Source: Streptomyces sp. NBC_00414 (GTDB lineage: Bacteria; Actinomycetota; Actinomycetes; Streptomycetales; Streptomycetaceae). From it: a stretch of DNA of 64,000 nucleotides. Location of the stretch: positions 7,626,001 to 7,690,000 of the forward strand of contig NZ_CP107935.1 in NCBI RefSeq assembly GCF_036038375.1, given 5' to 3'. Of the stretch, positions 1-8,470 are shown piece after piece. Under the pieces are notes generated by a model, which saw nothing but the letters and a program-made list of their open reading frames with translations, searched no databases and was not told the DNA's origin. The position numbers and the translations under genes were made by a program. The stretch's first letter is position 1, and the number at the start of each line of letters is the position of its first letter.

Positions 1-1286
1 TCCGCGAGCCCGTCCAGCGAGAGGCCCTGCCAGCCGGCGGCCTTCACCGCGGACCGCTCACTGCTGGGCGGCAACCGCAACACCGCGTGGAGCCCTGCCG
101 CGATCCCGGTGACCTCGACATGCGGCGCGTGCGCGGCGAGCGCCCCGGTCAGCCGGTCCCGCCGCCCGCGGTACCGCTGCCGCATCCGCCGTACGTGACG
201 GTCGTACGACCCCGACTCGACGAAGTCCGCGAGCGTCAACTGGTCCAGGACGCTCGCCCACGCCTCCCGCTCGCCCTTGACCGCCAGTACGTCCTCCACG
301 TACCGCTCGGGAAGGACCATCCAGCCCAGCCGCAGCGCGGGCGACAGGCTCTTGCTGACCGAGCCGATGTGGATGACCCGCTCCGGATCCAGGCCCTGGA
401 GCGCCCCGACGGGCTTGCGGTCGTAGCGGAACTCCCCGTCGTAGTCGTCCTCCAGAACCACCCCTCCACGCGCGCGTGCCCAGTCGATCACGGCGGCACG
501 CCGTGCGGGATGCAACGGCCCGCCGGTCGGGAACTGGTGCGCGGGCGTGAGCAGCACGGCCCGCTCCCTGGCGAGGTCACCGACCTGCGCGCCGTCCTCG
601 TCGAGGGCCAGCGGGACGGTCCGTACCCCTGCCGCCGCCAGCAGTTCCCGGTGGAAGGGGAGACCGTACGACTCGACGGCCAGGGAGCCCCGCAGAACCG
701 TCGGGAAGAGCAGCCGCAGCGCGTGCGCGAAACCCGAACAGATCACGATCCGTCCCGGCTCGGTACGGACACCACGCGCGCGTGCCAGGTACTCCGTGAG
801 CGCCTCCCGCAGTTCGGGCCGCCCCGCGGGATCACCTGGCCCGAACGCCTCGGTGGGGGCCCGCTGCAGAGCCCGCCGGTACGAGGCCAGCCAGGCGGTG
901 CGCGGGAACGCCGACGCGTCCGGAGTGCCCTGACGCAGGTCGTGCCGTGGTCCACGCGCGCGTGGAGGTGCCTTTTTGGGTACGCGCGCCCCGGCCCCCA
1001 GCGGTTCCGCGCGCTCGGCGACCCGGGTGCCCGAGCCCTGGCGCGCCGTGAGCCAGCCCTCCGCGACCAGCTCGGCGTACGCGTCGGCCACCGTGTTCCG
1101 CACCAGGCCCAGATCGGCGGCGAGCGAGCGGTACGGGGGGAGGCGGGTGCCCGGAGCGAGCCGCCCGCTGCGGATCGCCTCGCGCAGAGCGCGGATCAGG
1201 GCGGCACGACGGCCGCCCGGACCGGACAGGTCCAGATGCAGGTCGGCGCCGATGCGCTCCGCGGAATTGACCCATGAATCCGTCAT
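1..1286 (-). CDS. MocR/PdxR-type GntR-family regulator, partial (runs off the left edge)
   Basis: The minus-strand reading from ATG 1286 gives about 428 residues before the window ends, so the C-terminus is missing. Residues about 20-95 are a GntR-type winged helix (TRLPPYRSLAADLGLVRNTV). Residues about 130 onward are a fold-type I aminotransferase domain with DDYDGEFRYDRKP and the PLP lysine context HIGSVSKSLSP (Lys about 312). This HTH-plus-aminotransferase layout defines MocR regulators, which sense PLP or amines. It is divergent from the AhpD-like gene with only about 41 bp between starts, so it probably controls that gene and itself. The coding region holds three copies of the palindrome CACGCGCGCGTG. 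The target is inferred from context only. Confidence 0.88.
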   Translation of the reverse strand, partial: MTDSWVNSAERIGADLHLDLSGPGGRRAALIRALREAIRSGRLAPGTRLPPYRSLAADLGLVRNTVADAYAELVAEGWLTARQGSGTRVAERAEPLGAGARVPKKAPPRARGPRHDLRQGTPDASAFPRTAWLASYRRALQRAPTEAFGPGDPAGRPELREALTEYLARARGVRTEPGRIVICSGFAHALRLLFPTVLRGSLAVESYGLPFHRELLAAAGVRTVPLALDEDGAQVGDLARERAVLLTPAHQFPTGGPLHPARRAAVIDWARARGGVVLEDDYDGEFRYDRKPVGALQGLDPERVIHIGSVSKSLSPALRLGWMVLPERYVEDVLAVKGEREAWASVLDQLTLADFVESGSYDRHVRRMRQRYRGRRDRLTGALAAHAPHVEVTGIAAGLHAVLRLPPSSERSAVKAAGWQGLSLDGLA

Positions 1287-1320
1287 GAGAATGCACCCTA
1301 CTGGGGGTCTTTGAAGCACC

Positions 1321-1334
1321 TAGATTCATGGACA
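1321..1334 (+). promoter_or_regulatory. Probable -10 element giving a leaderless or near-leaderless transcript
   Basis: TAGATT at 1321-1326 is followed within 8 bases by the two possible start codons, ATG 1328 and ATG 1334. No Shine-Dalgarno sequence precedes either. A start site 6-8 bases after the -10 box would fall at the ATG, as in many leaderless Streptomyces mRNAs. No good -35 hexamer is visible, which fits activator dependence, perhaps on the divergent MocR protein. Confidence 0.35.
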
Positions 1335-1972
1335 TGACGACGAACACGACGCAGTTGACGAACGCAGCGGGCGAGACGAGGGCGAACACCGGGGGTGACG
1401 CCCACGCCGGAGGTGACGCCCACGCCGGCGGCGCCGGTGTGGAAGACGGGGGCAATGGGGCCGCCGGGATGATCGGGGCGACCGGGGTGGCTGGGGCGAC
1501 CGGGGTGGCCGTACGGGTGGCCGAAAATGCTCGGCTCGACTTCGCGAAGTCCGCTCCCAAGGTCTTCCGCGCCCTCGTCGGCTTCGACGCCGCGGCCCGT
1601 GAAGGGCTCGACCCGGCCCTCGTCGAACTGATCCAGATACGCGCCTCGCACCTCAACCACTGCGCGTACTGCCTCCACATGCACACCAACGACGCCCGCA
1701 GGGCCGGCGAGAGCGAGGACCGGCTGCACATGGTCGCGGTGTGGCGCGAGGCCCCGCACTTCTTCACCGAGAGGGAGCGGGCGGCCCTCGCGCTGACGGA
1801 GGCGGTGACCCTCGTCGCCGACGGCGGTGTGCCGGACACCGTCTACGCCGAGGCCGCCGCACACTTCGACGACCGCGAACTGGCCCAGGTCCTGGCCCTG
1901 ATCCTCGCGATCAACACCTGGAACCGCGTCGCCCTGGCGACGGCGAAGACGGCGGGCACGGACCGACGCTGA
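1328..1972 (+). CDS. AhpD/carboxymuconolactone decarboxylase-family protein
   Basis: This 214-residue protein has an alkylhydroperoxidase D-like core at about residues 65-205 with the redox motif Cys112-Ala-Tyr-Cys115 followed by His119. Members of this family act as small peroxidases or decarboxylases through the CxxC pair. The first 60 residues are a low-complexity extension with tandem GGDAHA and GATGVA units, which the family core does not need. Starts at ATG 1328 or ATG 1334 are both possible. It is divergent from a MocR regulator, a pairing often seen in actinobacteria. Substrate unknown. Confidence 0.85.
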   Translation: MDMTTNTTQLTNAAGETRANTGGDAHAGGDAHAGGAGVEDGGNGAAGMIGATGVAGATGVAVRVAENARLDFAKSAPKVFRALVGFDAAAREGLDPALVELIQIRASHLNHCAYCLHMHTNDARRAGESEDRLHMVAVWREAPHFFTERERAALALTEAVTLVADGGVPDTVYAEAAAHFDDRELAQVLALILAINTWNRVALATAKTAGTDRR

Positions 1973-2006
1973 GCGCTGCCGGGAGACGGCGGGGCCAAGG
2001 CCCCGG

Positions 2007-3515
2007 CTACGCCGTCATGGGCCGGTCGTGCGGCCCGATCGGCGCGGGCAGCCGCGAGTCGCCCGTCAGACGGCGGTCGACCGCCGCCGCCACCGCCCGG
2101 CCCTCGGCGATCGCCCACACGATGAGGGACTGGCCGCGCGCGGCGTCCCCGGCGGCGTACACCCCCGGCACGTTGGTCGCGAAGTCCGCGTCCCGGGTGA
2201 TCGTGCCGCGAGGGCCGAGGTCGAGGCCGAGCTGGTCGACGAGACCGTCGGAGCGGTCGGGGCCGGAGAACCCGAGGGCGAGCAGTACGAGGTCGGCGGG
2301 GAGCACGCGCTCGGAGCCGGAGCGCGGGCGGCGTTCGGCGTCGACCTCGACGAGGTGCAGCGAACACACCCTGCCGGACGCGTCCCCGGTGAAGCCGAGC
2401 GTGGACGCCGCGAAGAGCCGGGCGTCGGCGTCGGCCGCGGGCGAGGTCTCCAGCGCCCCGGCCTCCTCGTGCGCGGCCGACAGCCGGTAGATCTTCGGGT
2501 ACACCGGCCACGGCTCGGAGTTCTCGTCGCGCTCCGCACCGGGCTGGGCGTAGATGTCCAGCTGGGTCACGGACTTCGCGCCCTCACGCACCGCCGTGCC
2601 CAGACAGTCGGCGCCGGTGTCGCCACCCCCGACGATCACGACGTCCTTGCCCGCCGCGGACAGCGGAGACGCCTCCAGGTCCCCCTCGCACACCCGATTG
2701 GCCAGCGGCAGATACTCCATCGCCTGATGGATACCGCTCAACTCCCGCCCCTCCAACTGGAGGTCGCGCCACGCCGTGGCACCCACGGCGAGAACGACCG
2801 CGTCGTGGCGCGCCCGCAGCTCGGCCGCCCCGATGTCCCGGCCGACGGCTGTCGACGTACGGAACTTGGTGCCCTCCGCCCGCATCTGTGCGATCCGCCG
2901 CTCCAGATGCCGCTTCTCCATCTTGAACTCGGGGATGCCGTACCGCATCAGCCCGCCGATCCGGTCGTCCCGCTCGTAGACGACGACGGTGTGTCCGGCC
3001 CGGGTCAGCTGCTGCGCCGCCGCGAGGCCCGTGGGTCCCGAGCCGATCACCGCGACGGTCCGCCCCGACAACCGGTCCGGCGGCCGAGGCGGCGCGAACC
3101 CGTCCGCCCAGGCCCGGTCGGCGATGGCGACCTCCACGTTCTTGATCGTGACCGCGGGCTGGTTGATCGCCAGCACGCAGCCCGCCTCGCACGGCGCGGG
3201 GCACAACCGGCCGGTGAACTCGGGGAAATTGTTCGTCGCGTGCAACCGGTCGCTCGCCGCACGCCAGTCGTCGCGCGCCACCAGGTCGTTCCAGTCGGGG
3301 ATCAGATTGCCCAGCGGGCAGGCGTCGTGGCAGAAGGGGATGCCGCAGTCCATGCACCGGTCGGCCTGGGTCCGGACGATCGGCAGCAGCGCCCCCGGGA
3401 CGTACACCTCGTCCCAGTCACGCACCCGGTCCTCGACGGGCCGGCGCGGCCATTCCTCGCGGGAGGAGTTCAGGAAACCCCTGGGATCGGCCGTGGCCGT
3501 CTCCCTCACGTACAC
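2007..3515 (-). CDS. gltD: Glutamate synthase small-subunit-like NADPH oxidoreductase (orphan GltD)
   Basis: This 502-residue GltD homologue has N-terminal cysteines for [4Fe-4S] clusters (Cys54, 57, 62, 66 and Cys105, 109, 113), an FAD-binding GSGPTG near residue 157, an NADPH-binding GGGDTGAD near residue 297, and the C-terminal GVYAAGDAARGQSLIVWAI motif. In glutamate synthase this subunit passes NADPH electrons to the large GltB subunit, which makes glutamate from glutamine and 2-oxoglutarate. No gltB is adjacent, so this is an orphan that either serves a distant GltB or feeds another acceptor. The GTG start at 3515 lacks a clear ribosome site; GTG 3509 is an alternative that lies nearer the usual family start. 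Confidence 0.88.
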   Translation of the reverse strand: MYVRETATADPRGFLNSSREEWPRRPVEDRVRDWDEVYVPGALLPIVRTQADRCMDCGIPFCHDACPLGNLIPDWNDLVARDDWRAASDRLHATNNFPEFTGRLCPAPCEAGCVLAINQPAVTIKNVEVAIADRAWADGFAPPRPPDRLSGRTVAVIGSGPTGLAAAQQLTRAGHTVVVYERDDRIGGLMRYGIPEFKMEKRHLERRIAQMRAEGTKFRTSTAVGRDIGAAELRARHDAVVLAVGATAWRDLQLEGRELSGIHQAMEYLPLANRVCEGDLEASPLSAAGKDVVIVGGGDTGADCLGTAVREGAKSVTQLDIYAQPGAERDENSEPWPVYPKIYRLSAAHEEAGALETSPAADADARLFAASTLGFTGDASGRVCSLHLVEVDAERRPRSGSERVLPADLVLLALGFSGPDRSDGLVDQLGLDLGPRGTITRDADFATNVPGVYAAGDAARGQSLIVWAIAEGRAVAAAVDRRLTGDSRLPAPIGPHDRPMTA

Positions 3516-3659
3516 GCACGGAGCCGAGCGGTCGTCGCCGCCGTCTCCGACGCCGTTGTCCGGGCGGGCGCGGGCCGCAGGGCCTGTTGGCAGACTCTTC
3601 CGGCCACGATACGACGCCTCAGCCGCGCCCGCCCCAGGTGGACGCCGGGCCCGGTGCCC

Positions 3660-4139
3660 TCAGGTCAGCGCCAGCACGTACAGGATCGCTCCGGCGGCCG
3701 ACGCGATCGTCCGGACGTGGTTCCACATCGACCACTCGCTCACATACGTGGGCCAGTACGCGATGGCCTCCGGTGTGCCGGGGTCCATCCCGGCCAGCTT
3801 GTTGTTGCGCGGGACGTTCGCCGCGATCGTGACACCGAAGCAGCCGAACAGGTACAGCGCGCTGCCCGACAGCAGCTCCACCGTGCCCTCGTCGGGCCAC
3901 AGCACGAAGGTGACCACGGCTATCACGGCACACAACGCGGCCGACCCGATGAACACGAGCATGAAGGCCGGCATCAGCGCGGTCACATTGATCGCCTGCA
4001 TCGCCGCCACCCCCTGCGCCGGCGGCAGCGAGGCGAGCCCCTTCATCACGAACGTCGAGAACGCGCAGAAGACCCCGGCCACCAGCCCGGTGCCGAGCAC
4101 ACCCACCACGGTGAGCACGAAGTACGGTCCCTCGATCAT
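3660..4139 (-). CDS. DUF1772 (anthrone-oxygenase-like) membrane protein
   Basis: A 159-residue integral membrane protein with four hydrophobic segments and the DUF1772 pattern, including FSTFVMKGLASLP, the segment AMQAINVTALMPAFML and NVPRNNKLAGMDP near the third loop. Some DUF1772 relatives are annotated as anthrone oxygenases, but most have no tested role. I chose ATG 4139 because GGGAG sits just upstream; the longer in-frame start at 4304 adds a non-conserved Arg/Gly-rich leader. It stands alone, with gltD transcribed away downstream. Confidence 0.8.
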   Translation of the reverse strand: MIEGPYFVLTVVGVLGTGLVAGVFCAFSTFVMKGLASLPPAQGVAAMQAINVTALMPAFMLVFIGSAALCAVIAVVTFVLWPDEGTVELLSGSALYLFGCFGVTIAANVPRNNKLAGMDPGTPEAIAYWPTYVSEWSMWNHVRTIASAAGAILYVLALT

Positions 4140-4329
4140 GGCAACTCCCGCGTAAGCAGAACCTCTGGTCAGCAACTCGCGCACCGTTCCCGCAACCGTG
4201 GGGCCGGACGACCCCGAGCCCCAAGATCCTGCACGGCGCCCCCTGTCACCACAAGTGAAATGCCGGACGGGGAGAGCGACCATGGCCGAGAGGATCGCCG
4301 GCATGTCCGGACGTCTCGGACCCGCCGTC

Positions 4330-5115
4330 TCAAGCCCGCCGCTTCAGCCCGTCATCGTCAAGCCCGTTGTCCTGTTCCCGCCGTCTCAAGGACGGTCTCA
4401 CCCTGCTCGGGTCGCCCTCCCCGGTCCGCCCGTCCTCGCGCCAGCCTGCCAGCGTCGCCTCGACCGCGGAAGCGATCCGGCGGCGGGCCTCGTGGCGCGC
4501 GACACCGCTCATCAACAACTGGTCGTACGGAGTCTCCGTGTGCCGGACCGCCGCACGCACGGCTGAGACCACCGCGGCATCGGACAGCGCCCGCCCGGCG
4601 GCGCTGCGCCCCACCCGTCCGCTGCCCCGCACCGAGGCGTGCGCGGCGATCGCGTGTGCCCGGTCGGCCGGACAGCCGGGAAAGTGCCGCCGGATCTGCC
4701 GCGCGAACGCCTCCGTGAACCGCGCGTCCTCCGCGTCCCGCCGCCGAGCGTCCCGCACCCGGCGCCGCCGTCGCGCCTCCGCGTCCGCCAGGCATCGCTC
4801 CTCCGCCCGCGCGAGCGCCGCCTCCTCGACCAGCACCCCCTGCCGCTCGTACCGGCTCCGCCGCCTGTTGAACCGGACGACGACCGCCGACAACCCGCTC
4901 TCCTCCCGCGACCTCCGCGTCAACGCCGTGTCCCCGCGCGGCAGGAACACGAGATGCCCGAGGTCGGCGCAGTCGAGACATCTCGGCGCCCCCTCCTCCA
5001 GCACCAGCAGCGAGAGCGGCCCACGCCCGCACTCGCCACAGTGCCGCCTCTTCACAGGCTGGACGACGAGAGGCCCGGTGCGGGGCGGGGGAGTCGCGGT
5101 TGTCACGGTCGCCAT
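4330..5115 (-). CDS. DUF2293 domain protein
   Basis: About 261 residues from ATG 5115; an in-frame GTG at 5154 would add 13. The N-terminus has a zinc-ribbon-like pair, CGECG and CLDC, separated by about 17 residues. A long Arg/Glu-rich helical stretch follows. The C-terminal DUF2293 region carries RHFPGCPADRAHAIAAHAS and a tail with HEARRRIASAVEATLAGW. Function is unknown; the zinc ribbon and basic helix would suit nucleic-acid binding, which is only a guess. It is divergent from the kinase-like gene. Confidence 0.75.
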   Translation of the reverse strand: MATVTTATPPPRTGPLVVQPVKRRHCGECGRGPLSLLVLEEGAPRCLDCADLGHLVFLPRGDTALTRRSREESGLSAVVVRFNRRRSRYERQGVLVEEAALARAEERCLADAEARRRRRVRDARRRDAEDARFTEAFARQIRRHFPGCPADRAHAIAAHASVRGSGRVGRSAAGRALSDAAVVSAVRAAVRHTETPYDQLLMSGVARHEARRRIASAVEATLAGWREDGRTGEGDPSRVRPSLRRREQDNGLDDDGLKRRA

Positions 5116-5183
5116 GGGCGCTTCATTCCCGAACGACCCCCGCATCCACGCCACCTCGCGGCCCGTCGTGCCCGCGCGGCATC

Positions 5184-5825
5184 ATGGGCCGTGTGCGACT
5201 CGAAGCGATCACCTGGGACCGGCTCGGCGACCTCATCGCCGAGCGCCTGCTCGACCTGAAGCCGGCCGACGACAGCCCCTGGCCGCGCATCGCCTTCGAC
5301 GGGGCCCCGGCCGCCCGCCCCGGTGACCTCGCCGAACGCGTCGCCGACGCCCTTCGCCCACGCGGCCGGTCCGCCCTGGTCGTCGGCACGGAAGGCTATC
5401 TGCGGCCCGCCTCCCTCCGGTTCGAGCACGGCCGCCAGGACGTGGAGACCTACTACGACGGCTGGTTCGACACCGGCGCCCTGTGGCGAGAGGTCTTCGG
5501 CCCGCTGGAGTCCGACGGCGACGGCCGTGTCCTGCCCGACCTCCTGGACCCGGTCACCGACCGCGCCACCCGCAGTCCGTATGTCCAACTCCCTCCCGGA
5601 GCCATGCTGTTGCTGCACGGACCGCTGCTTCTGCACCACTGGTTCCCCTTCGACTTCACCGTCCACGTACGCCTCTCACCGGCCGCCCTGCGCCGCCGCA
5701 CCCCGCAGGAGGAGCACTGGACGCTCCCCGCGTACGAGTGGTACGAGACGGAAACGGCTCCGGGCGACACGGTCGACGTCCTGGTGCGGGCGGACGACCC
5801 CCGCCACCCGGCGTGGAACGGCTGA
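5184..5825 (+). CDS. Uridine-kinase-like protein with a degenerate P-loop
   Basis: A 213-residue protein with the overall pattern of the uridine kinase/P-loop family: an N-terminal strand-loop (IAFDGAPAARPGDLAERV), a region resembling the nucleoside-binding segment (LRPASLRFEHGRQDVETYY) and a late LLLHGPLLLHHWFP. The Walker A consensus GxxxxGK[ST] is absent: the loop reads GAPAARPGD with no Lys-Ser/Thr. It may therefore not hydrolyse ATP in the usual way. Start is ATG 5184 or GTG 5193; neither has a strong ribosome site. It is a single gene. Confidence 0.7.
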   Translation: MGRVRLEAITWDRLGDLIAERLLDLKPADDSPWPRIAFDGAPAARPGDLAERVADALRPRGRSALVVGTEGYLRPASLRFEHGRQDVETYYDGWFDTGALWREVFGPLESDGDGRVLPDLLDPVTDRATRSPYVQLPPGAMLLLHGPLLLHHWFPFDFTVHVRLSPAALRRRTPQEEHWTLPAYEWYETETAPGDTVDVLVRADDPRHPAWNG

Positions 5826-5896
5826 CGGGACGACCGTCGCCCGGTACGGGCGTCCTGCACGGTAGTCCCGCGCACAATTCCCGTACCCAAGGGTTA

Positions 5897-5914
5897 TATA
5901 TGCACGTGCATGTA
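5897..5914. promoter_or_regulatory. Dyad operator candidate upstream of the PPOX gene
   Basis: The 12-bp perfect palindrome ATGCACGTGCAT (5900-5911) extends to an 18-bp imperfect dyad and lies 15 bp before the ATG at 5929. No Shine-Dalgarno sequence is evident between them. The position, overlapping the likely promoter of a short-leader gene, fits a repressor site. The regulator is unknown; MarR- or TetR-type proteins would suit such a site. Confidence 0.4.
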
Positions 5915-5928
5915 GTTAGTCTGACGGC

Positions 5929-6327
5929 ATGACGACGACCTCCTTCGGTGATTCGGTCCGCACACTCCTCGACGGCAAGAACTTCGCGAGCGTCGCCACC
6001 CTCGGCCCCGGCGGAGCACCCCAGAACTCGGTGGTCTGGATCAAACGCGAGGGCGACACCGTTCTCTTCTCCTCGACGGACGGTCGGCAGAAGGTCCGCA
6101 ACCTCCGACGTGACCCCCGGGTCAGCCTCTCGGTCTTCGACCTCGCCGACCCCTACACCTCGGTGGAGATCCGCGGCACCGCCGAGATCCTCCCCGACGA
6201 GGGCAAGCGCCTCCCGTACGAGCTCTCGCACAAGTACCTCGGCGTCGACCCTCCCGGGGAGAAGGACGACGAGGTCCGCGTGATCATCCGCGTACTGCCC
6301 GAGCGGATCGTCGGCTTCTCGGTGTGA
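5929..6327 (+). CDS. PPOX-class F420-dependent oxidoreductase-like protein
   Basis: This 132-residue split-barrel protein matches the small actinobacterial pyridoxamine-phosphate-oxidase-like family. Features are an N-terminal helix (SVRTLLDGKNFASVATLGPGG), the strand PQNSVVWIKREGDTVLFSS, and KVRNLRRDPRVSLSVFD, a typical cofactor phosphate-binding stretch. Such proteins bind F420 or FMN and reduce or sequester small molecules. Length is usual for the family. A strong palindrome sits immediately upstream. No operon partner is present; the natural substrate cannot be told. Confidence 0.88.
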   Translation: MTTTSFGDSVRTLLDGKNFASVATLGPGGAPQNSVVWIKREGDTVLFSSTDGRQKVRNLRRDPRVSLSVFDLADPYTSVEIRGTAEILPDEGKRLPYELSHKYLGVDPPGEKDDEVRVIIRVLPERIVGFSV

Positions 6328-6490
6328 GTGCAGGGGTGTGGAGCAACTCGAAGGGTGTGGGGCGGGGGCGTCGGTCCGAAACCGCGGCCGTCGGGGTGCG
6401 TATCTCTCCGTACCCCGCGAGAATGTAGGGCGCCGGGACTAGCGGTGCGTCTTTGCGCCGCGCCGGCCGTCCGGCACCGGGAGGTACTAC

Positions 6491-6919
6491 ATGACCACCG
6501 CCGGAGACATCATGCATCGCGGCGCCCAGTGGATCCCCGCTCACGAGACCTTGGACCGGGCCGCTCAGCTGATGCGCGAGCTCAAGGTGGGCGCACTGCC
6601 CATCAGCGACGAGAACGAACGGCTCTGCGGCATCCTCACGGACCGCGACATCGTGATCGGTTGTGTGGCCATGGGTCACGACCCGGCGCGCGTCACCGCG
6701 GGCGAGATGGCCAAGGGCACCCCGCGCTGGATCGAGGCGAGCGCCGACGTCAGCGAGGTGCTCGGTGAAATGCAGGGACATCAGATCCGTCGCCTCCCTG
6801 TGATCGAGAACAAACGCCTGGTCGGAATGATCAGCGAGGCCGATCTGGCCTCGCACCTGACGGACGAACAACTCGCGAGCTGGGTCGAGAGGGTCTACGC
6901 GAAGAGCGACTCGCGCTGA
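6491..6919 (+). CDS. Tandem CBS-domain protein
   Basis: A 142-residue protein made of two CBS motifs (about residues 5-60 and 70-130): LMRELKVGALPISDENERLCGILTDRDI and EMQGHQIRRLPVIENKRLVGMISEADL, each ending in the G-(I/M)-(L/I)-(T/S)-x-(R/A)-D pattern. CBS pairs bind adenosine nucleotides and act as energy or stress sensors. The start ATG 6491 has a clear GGGAGGT ribosome site. It is monocistronic and convergent with corA. The partner protein, if any, is not in the window. Confidence 0.9.
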   Translation: MTTAGDIMHRGAQWIPAHETLDRAAQLMRELKVGALPISDENERLCGILTDRDIVIGCVAMGHDPARVTAGEMAKGTPRWIEASADVSEVLGEMQGHQIRRLPVIENKRLVGMISEADLASHLTDEQLASWVERVYAKSDSR

Positions 6920-7023
6920 GGAACGGGGCGCGCCGACGCCGGAGCTTCCATGGCCGCGGCCCTGTGCTCCATGACCCCGTGCCTCGTTCGCCAGGGCTCT
7001 GTGCCCCACGACCCACCGTGACG

Positions 7024-7081
7024 TCGCCCGCCCGCCCGCCCGCTCGCCCGTCTGTACGCCCGCTCGCCCGCCCGCCCGTCC
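7024..7081. repeat. Interrupted CCCG/CTCG tetranucleotide tract
   Basis: A run of CCCG and CTCG tetranucleotides with a short interruption (TCTGTACGCC) between two arrays, which lie roughly in mirror order. It occupies the gap between the convergent CBS and corA genes. It is likely slippage-prone and may also impede transcription. Confidence 0.75.
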
Positions 7082-7109
7082 GGCAGACTGTTGCCGGACG
7101 AGCGGGAGT

Positions 7110-8237
7110 TCACAGCCAGCCGTTCCGCTTGAATCCCCGGTAGAGGGTGAGACACGCGACGGTGATCACGCCGACCGCCAAGGGGTACCCGAACTTCCAG
7201 TGCAGCTCCGGCATGTGATCGAAGTTCATGCCGTAGACACCGCAGACCATCGTCGGCACGGCGATCAGCGCCGCCCATGCCGTGATCTTCCGCATGTCCT
7301 CGTTCTGCGCCACGCTCACCTGCGCGAGGTGCGCCTGCAGGATGGAGTTGAGCAGTTCGTCGAACGCGGCTATCTGCTCGGCGGCCCGCAGCTGGTGGTC
7401 GGAGACGTCCCGGAAGTAGGCCTGTATCTCCGGGTCGATCACCCGTATCGGCCGTGTGGCGAGATCCATGATGGGCCGGCCCAGCGGGACCACCGCCCGC
7501 TTCAGCTCCAGCAGTTCACGCTTGAGCTGGTAGATGTGTCCGGGGTCGGCCCGCGCGCCGTCCGCCGCGAACACGGCCGTCTCGACCTCGTCGATGTCCT
7601 CCTGCACGGAGGCCGTGACATTCAGGTAGTCGTCCACCACATGGTCCGCGATCGCGTGCAGTACGGCGGCCGGCCCCTTGCTGAGCTGCTGGGGGTTGGC
7701 TTCCAGCTCCTCGCGCAGCGGACCCAGCGAGCCGTGCCGGCCGTGGCGCACCGTCACCACGAAGTCCCGGCCGACGAACACCATGATCTCGCCGGTGTTC
7801 ACCACCTCGCTGGTCGCCGTCAGTTCGGTGTGCTCTACGTAGCAGACCGTCTTGAACACCGCGAACAGCGTCTCGCCGTACCGCTCCAGCTTCGGGCGCT
7901 GGTGGGCGTCCACCGCGTCCTCGACCGCCAGCGGGTGCAGGTCGAAGAGCTCGGCGATGCCCGCGAACTCCACCTCGGTCGGCTCGTGCAGCCCGAGCCA
8001 GACGAAACCGCCGTCGGCCTTGCGGACCCGCTCCACCGTCTCGACCAGATCGCGGCCGGCGGGGACCCTGGCCCCTTCCTCGTACGCCACGCAGTTCACC
8101 ACCGCGGAACCCAGCGGTGACCGGGCGGGATGGCTCAGGTCGACACGGGCACGCCGTCGTGTCAGCCGTGCCACCCTGCGGAGACCGCCGACCTTGCTCA
8201 GGCTCGTGACCTTCCGCAGATTCCCTGCCATGGACAT
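7110..8237 (-). CDS. corA: CorA-family magnesium/divalent cation channel
   Basis: A 375-residue CorA protein. The large N-terminal cytoplasmic domain includes DHVVDDYLNVTASVQEDID, a long stalk helix leads to two C-terminal membrane segments, and the signature YGMNF between them forms the selectivity filter. CorA pentamers carry Mg2+ (sometimes Co2+ or Ni2+) into the cell. I chose ATG 8237 because GGGAG lies 7 bases upstream; the longer open frame to 8384 adds a leader with no family similarity. It is a single gene. Confidence 0.92.
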   Translation of the reverse strand: MSMAGNLRKVTSLSKVGGLRRVARLTRRRARVDLSHPARSPLGSAVVNCVAYEEGARVPAGRDLVETVERVRKADGGFVWLGLHEPTEVEFAGIAELFDLHPLAVEDAVDAHQRPKLERYGETLFAVFKTVCYVEHTELTATSEVVNTGEIMVFVGRDFVVTVRHGRHGSLGPLREELEANPQQLSKGPAAVLHAIADHVVDDYLNVTASVQEDIDEVETAVFAADGARADPGHIYQLKRELLELKRAVVPLGRPIMDLATRPIRVIDPEIQAYFRDVSDHQLRAAEQIAAFDELLNSILQAHLAQVSVAQNEDMRKITAWAALIAVPTMVCGVYGMNFDHMPELHWKFGYPLAVGVITVACLTLYRGFKRNGWL

Positions 8238-8470
8238 CTGGATCTCCCTGCGTGGATCTCCTCGCGCCGCACTCTGCGCCTTGCCGCGGCCAGTCTGCCA
8301 GGATGTTTCGACGGCCGGTTCGGCCTGTGGGAACGGAACATTCCGCTCCGGAACTCGTCGGTCGGAGCGACGCGAAAGCCACACCGTGCCGCGGGCCCGT
8401 CGCGTGCGACGCCCTCACGTCGGGAGCGTCGCCCCTCGGGGAAAAGCCCTACAAATGGGATGATCAGGGC

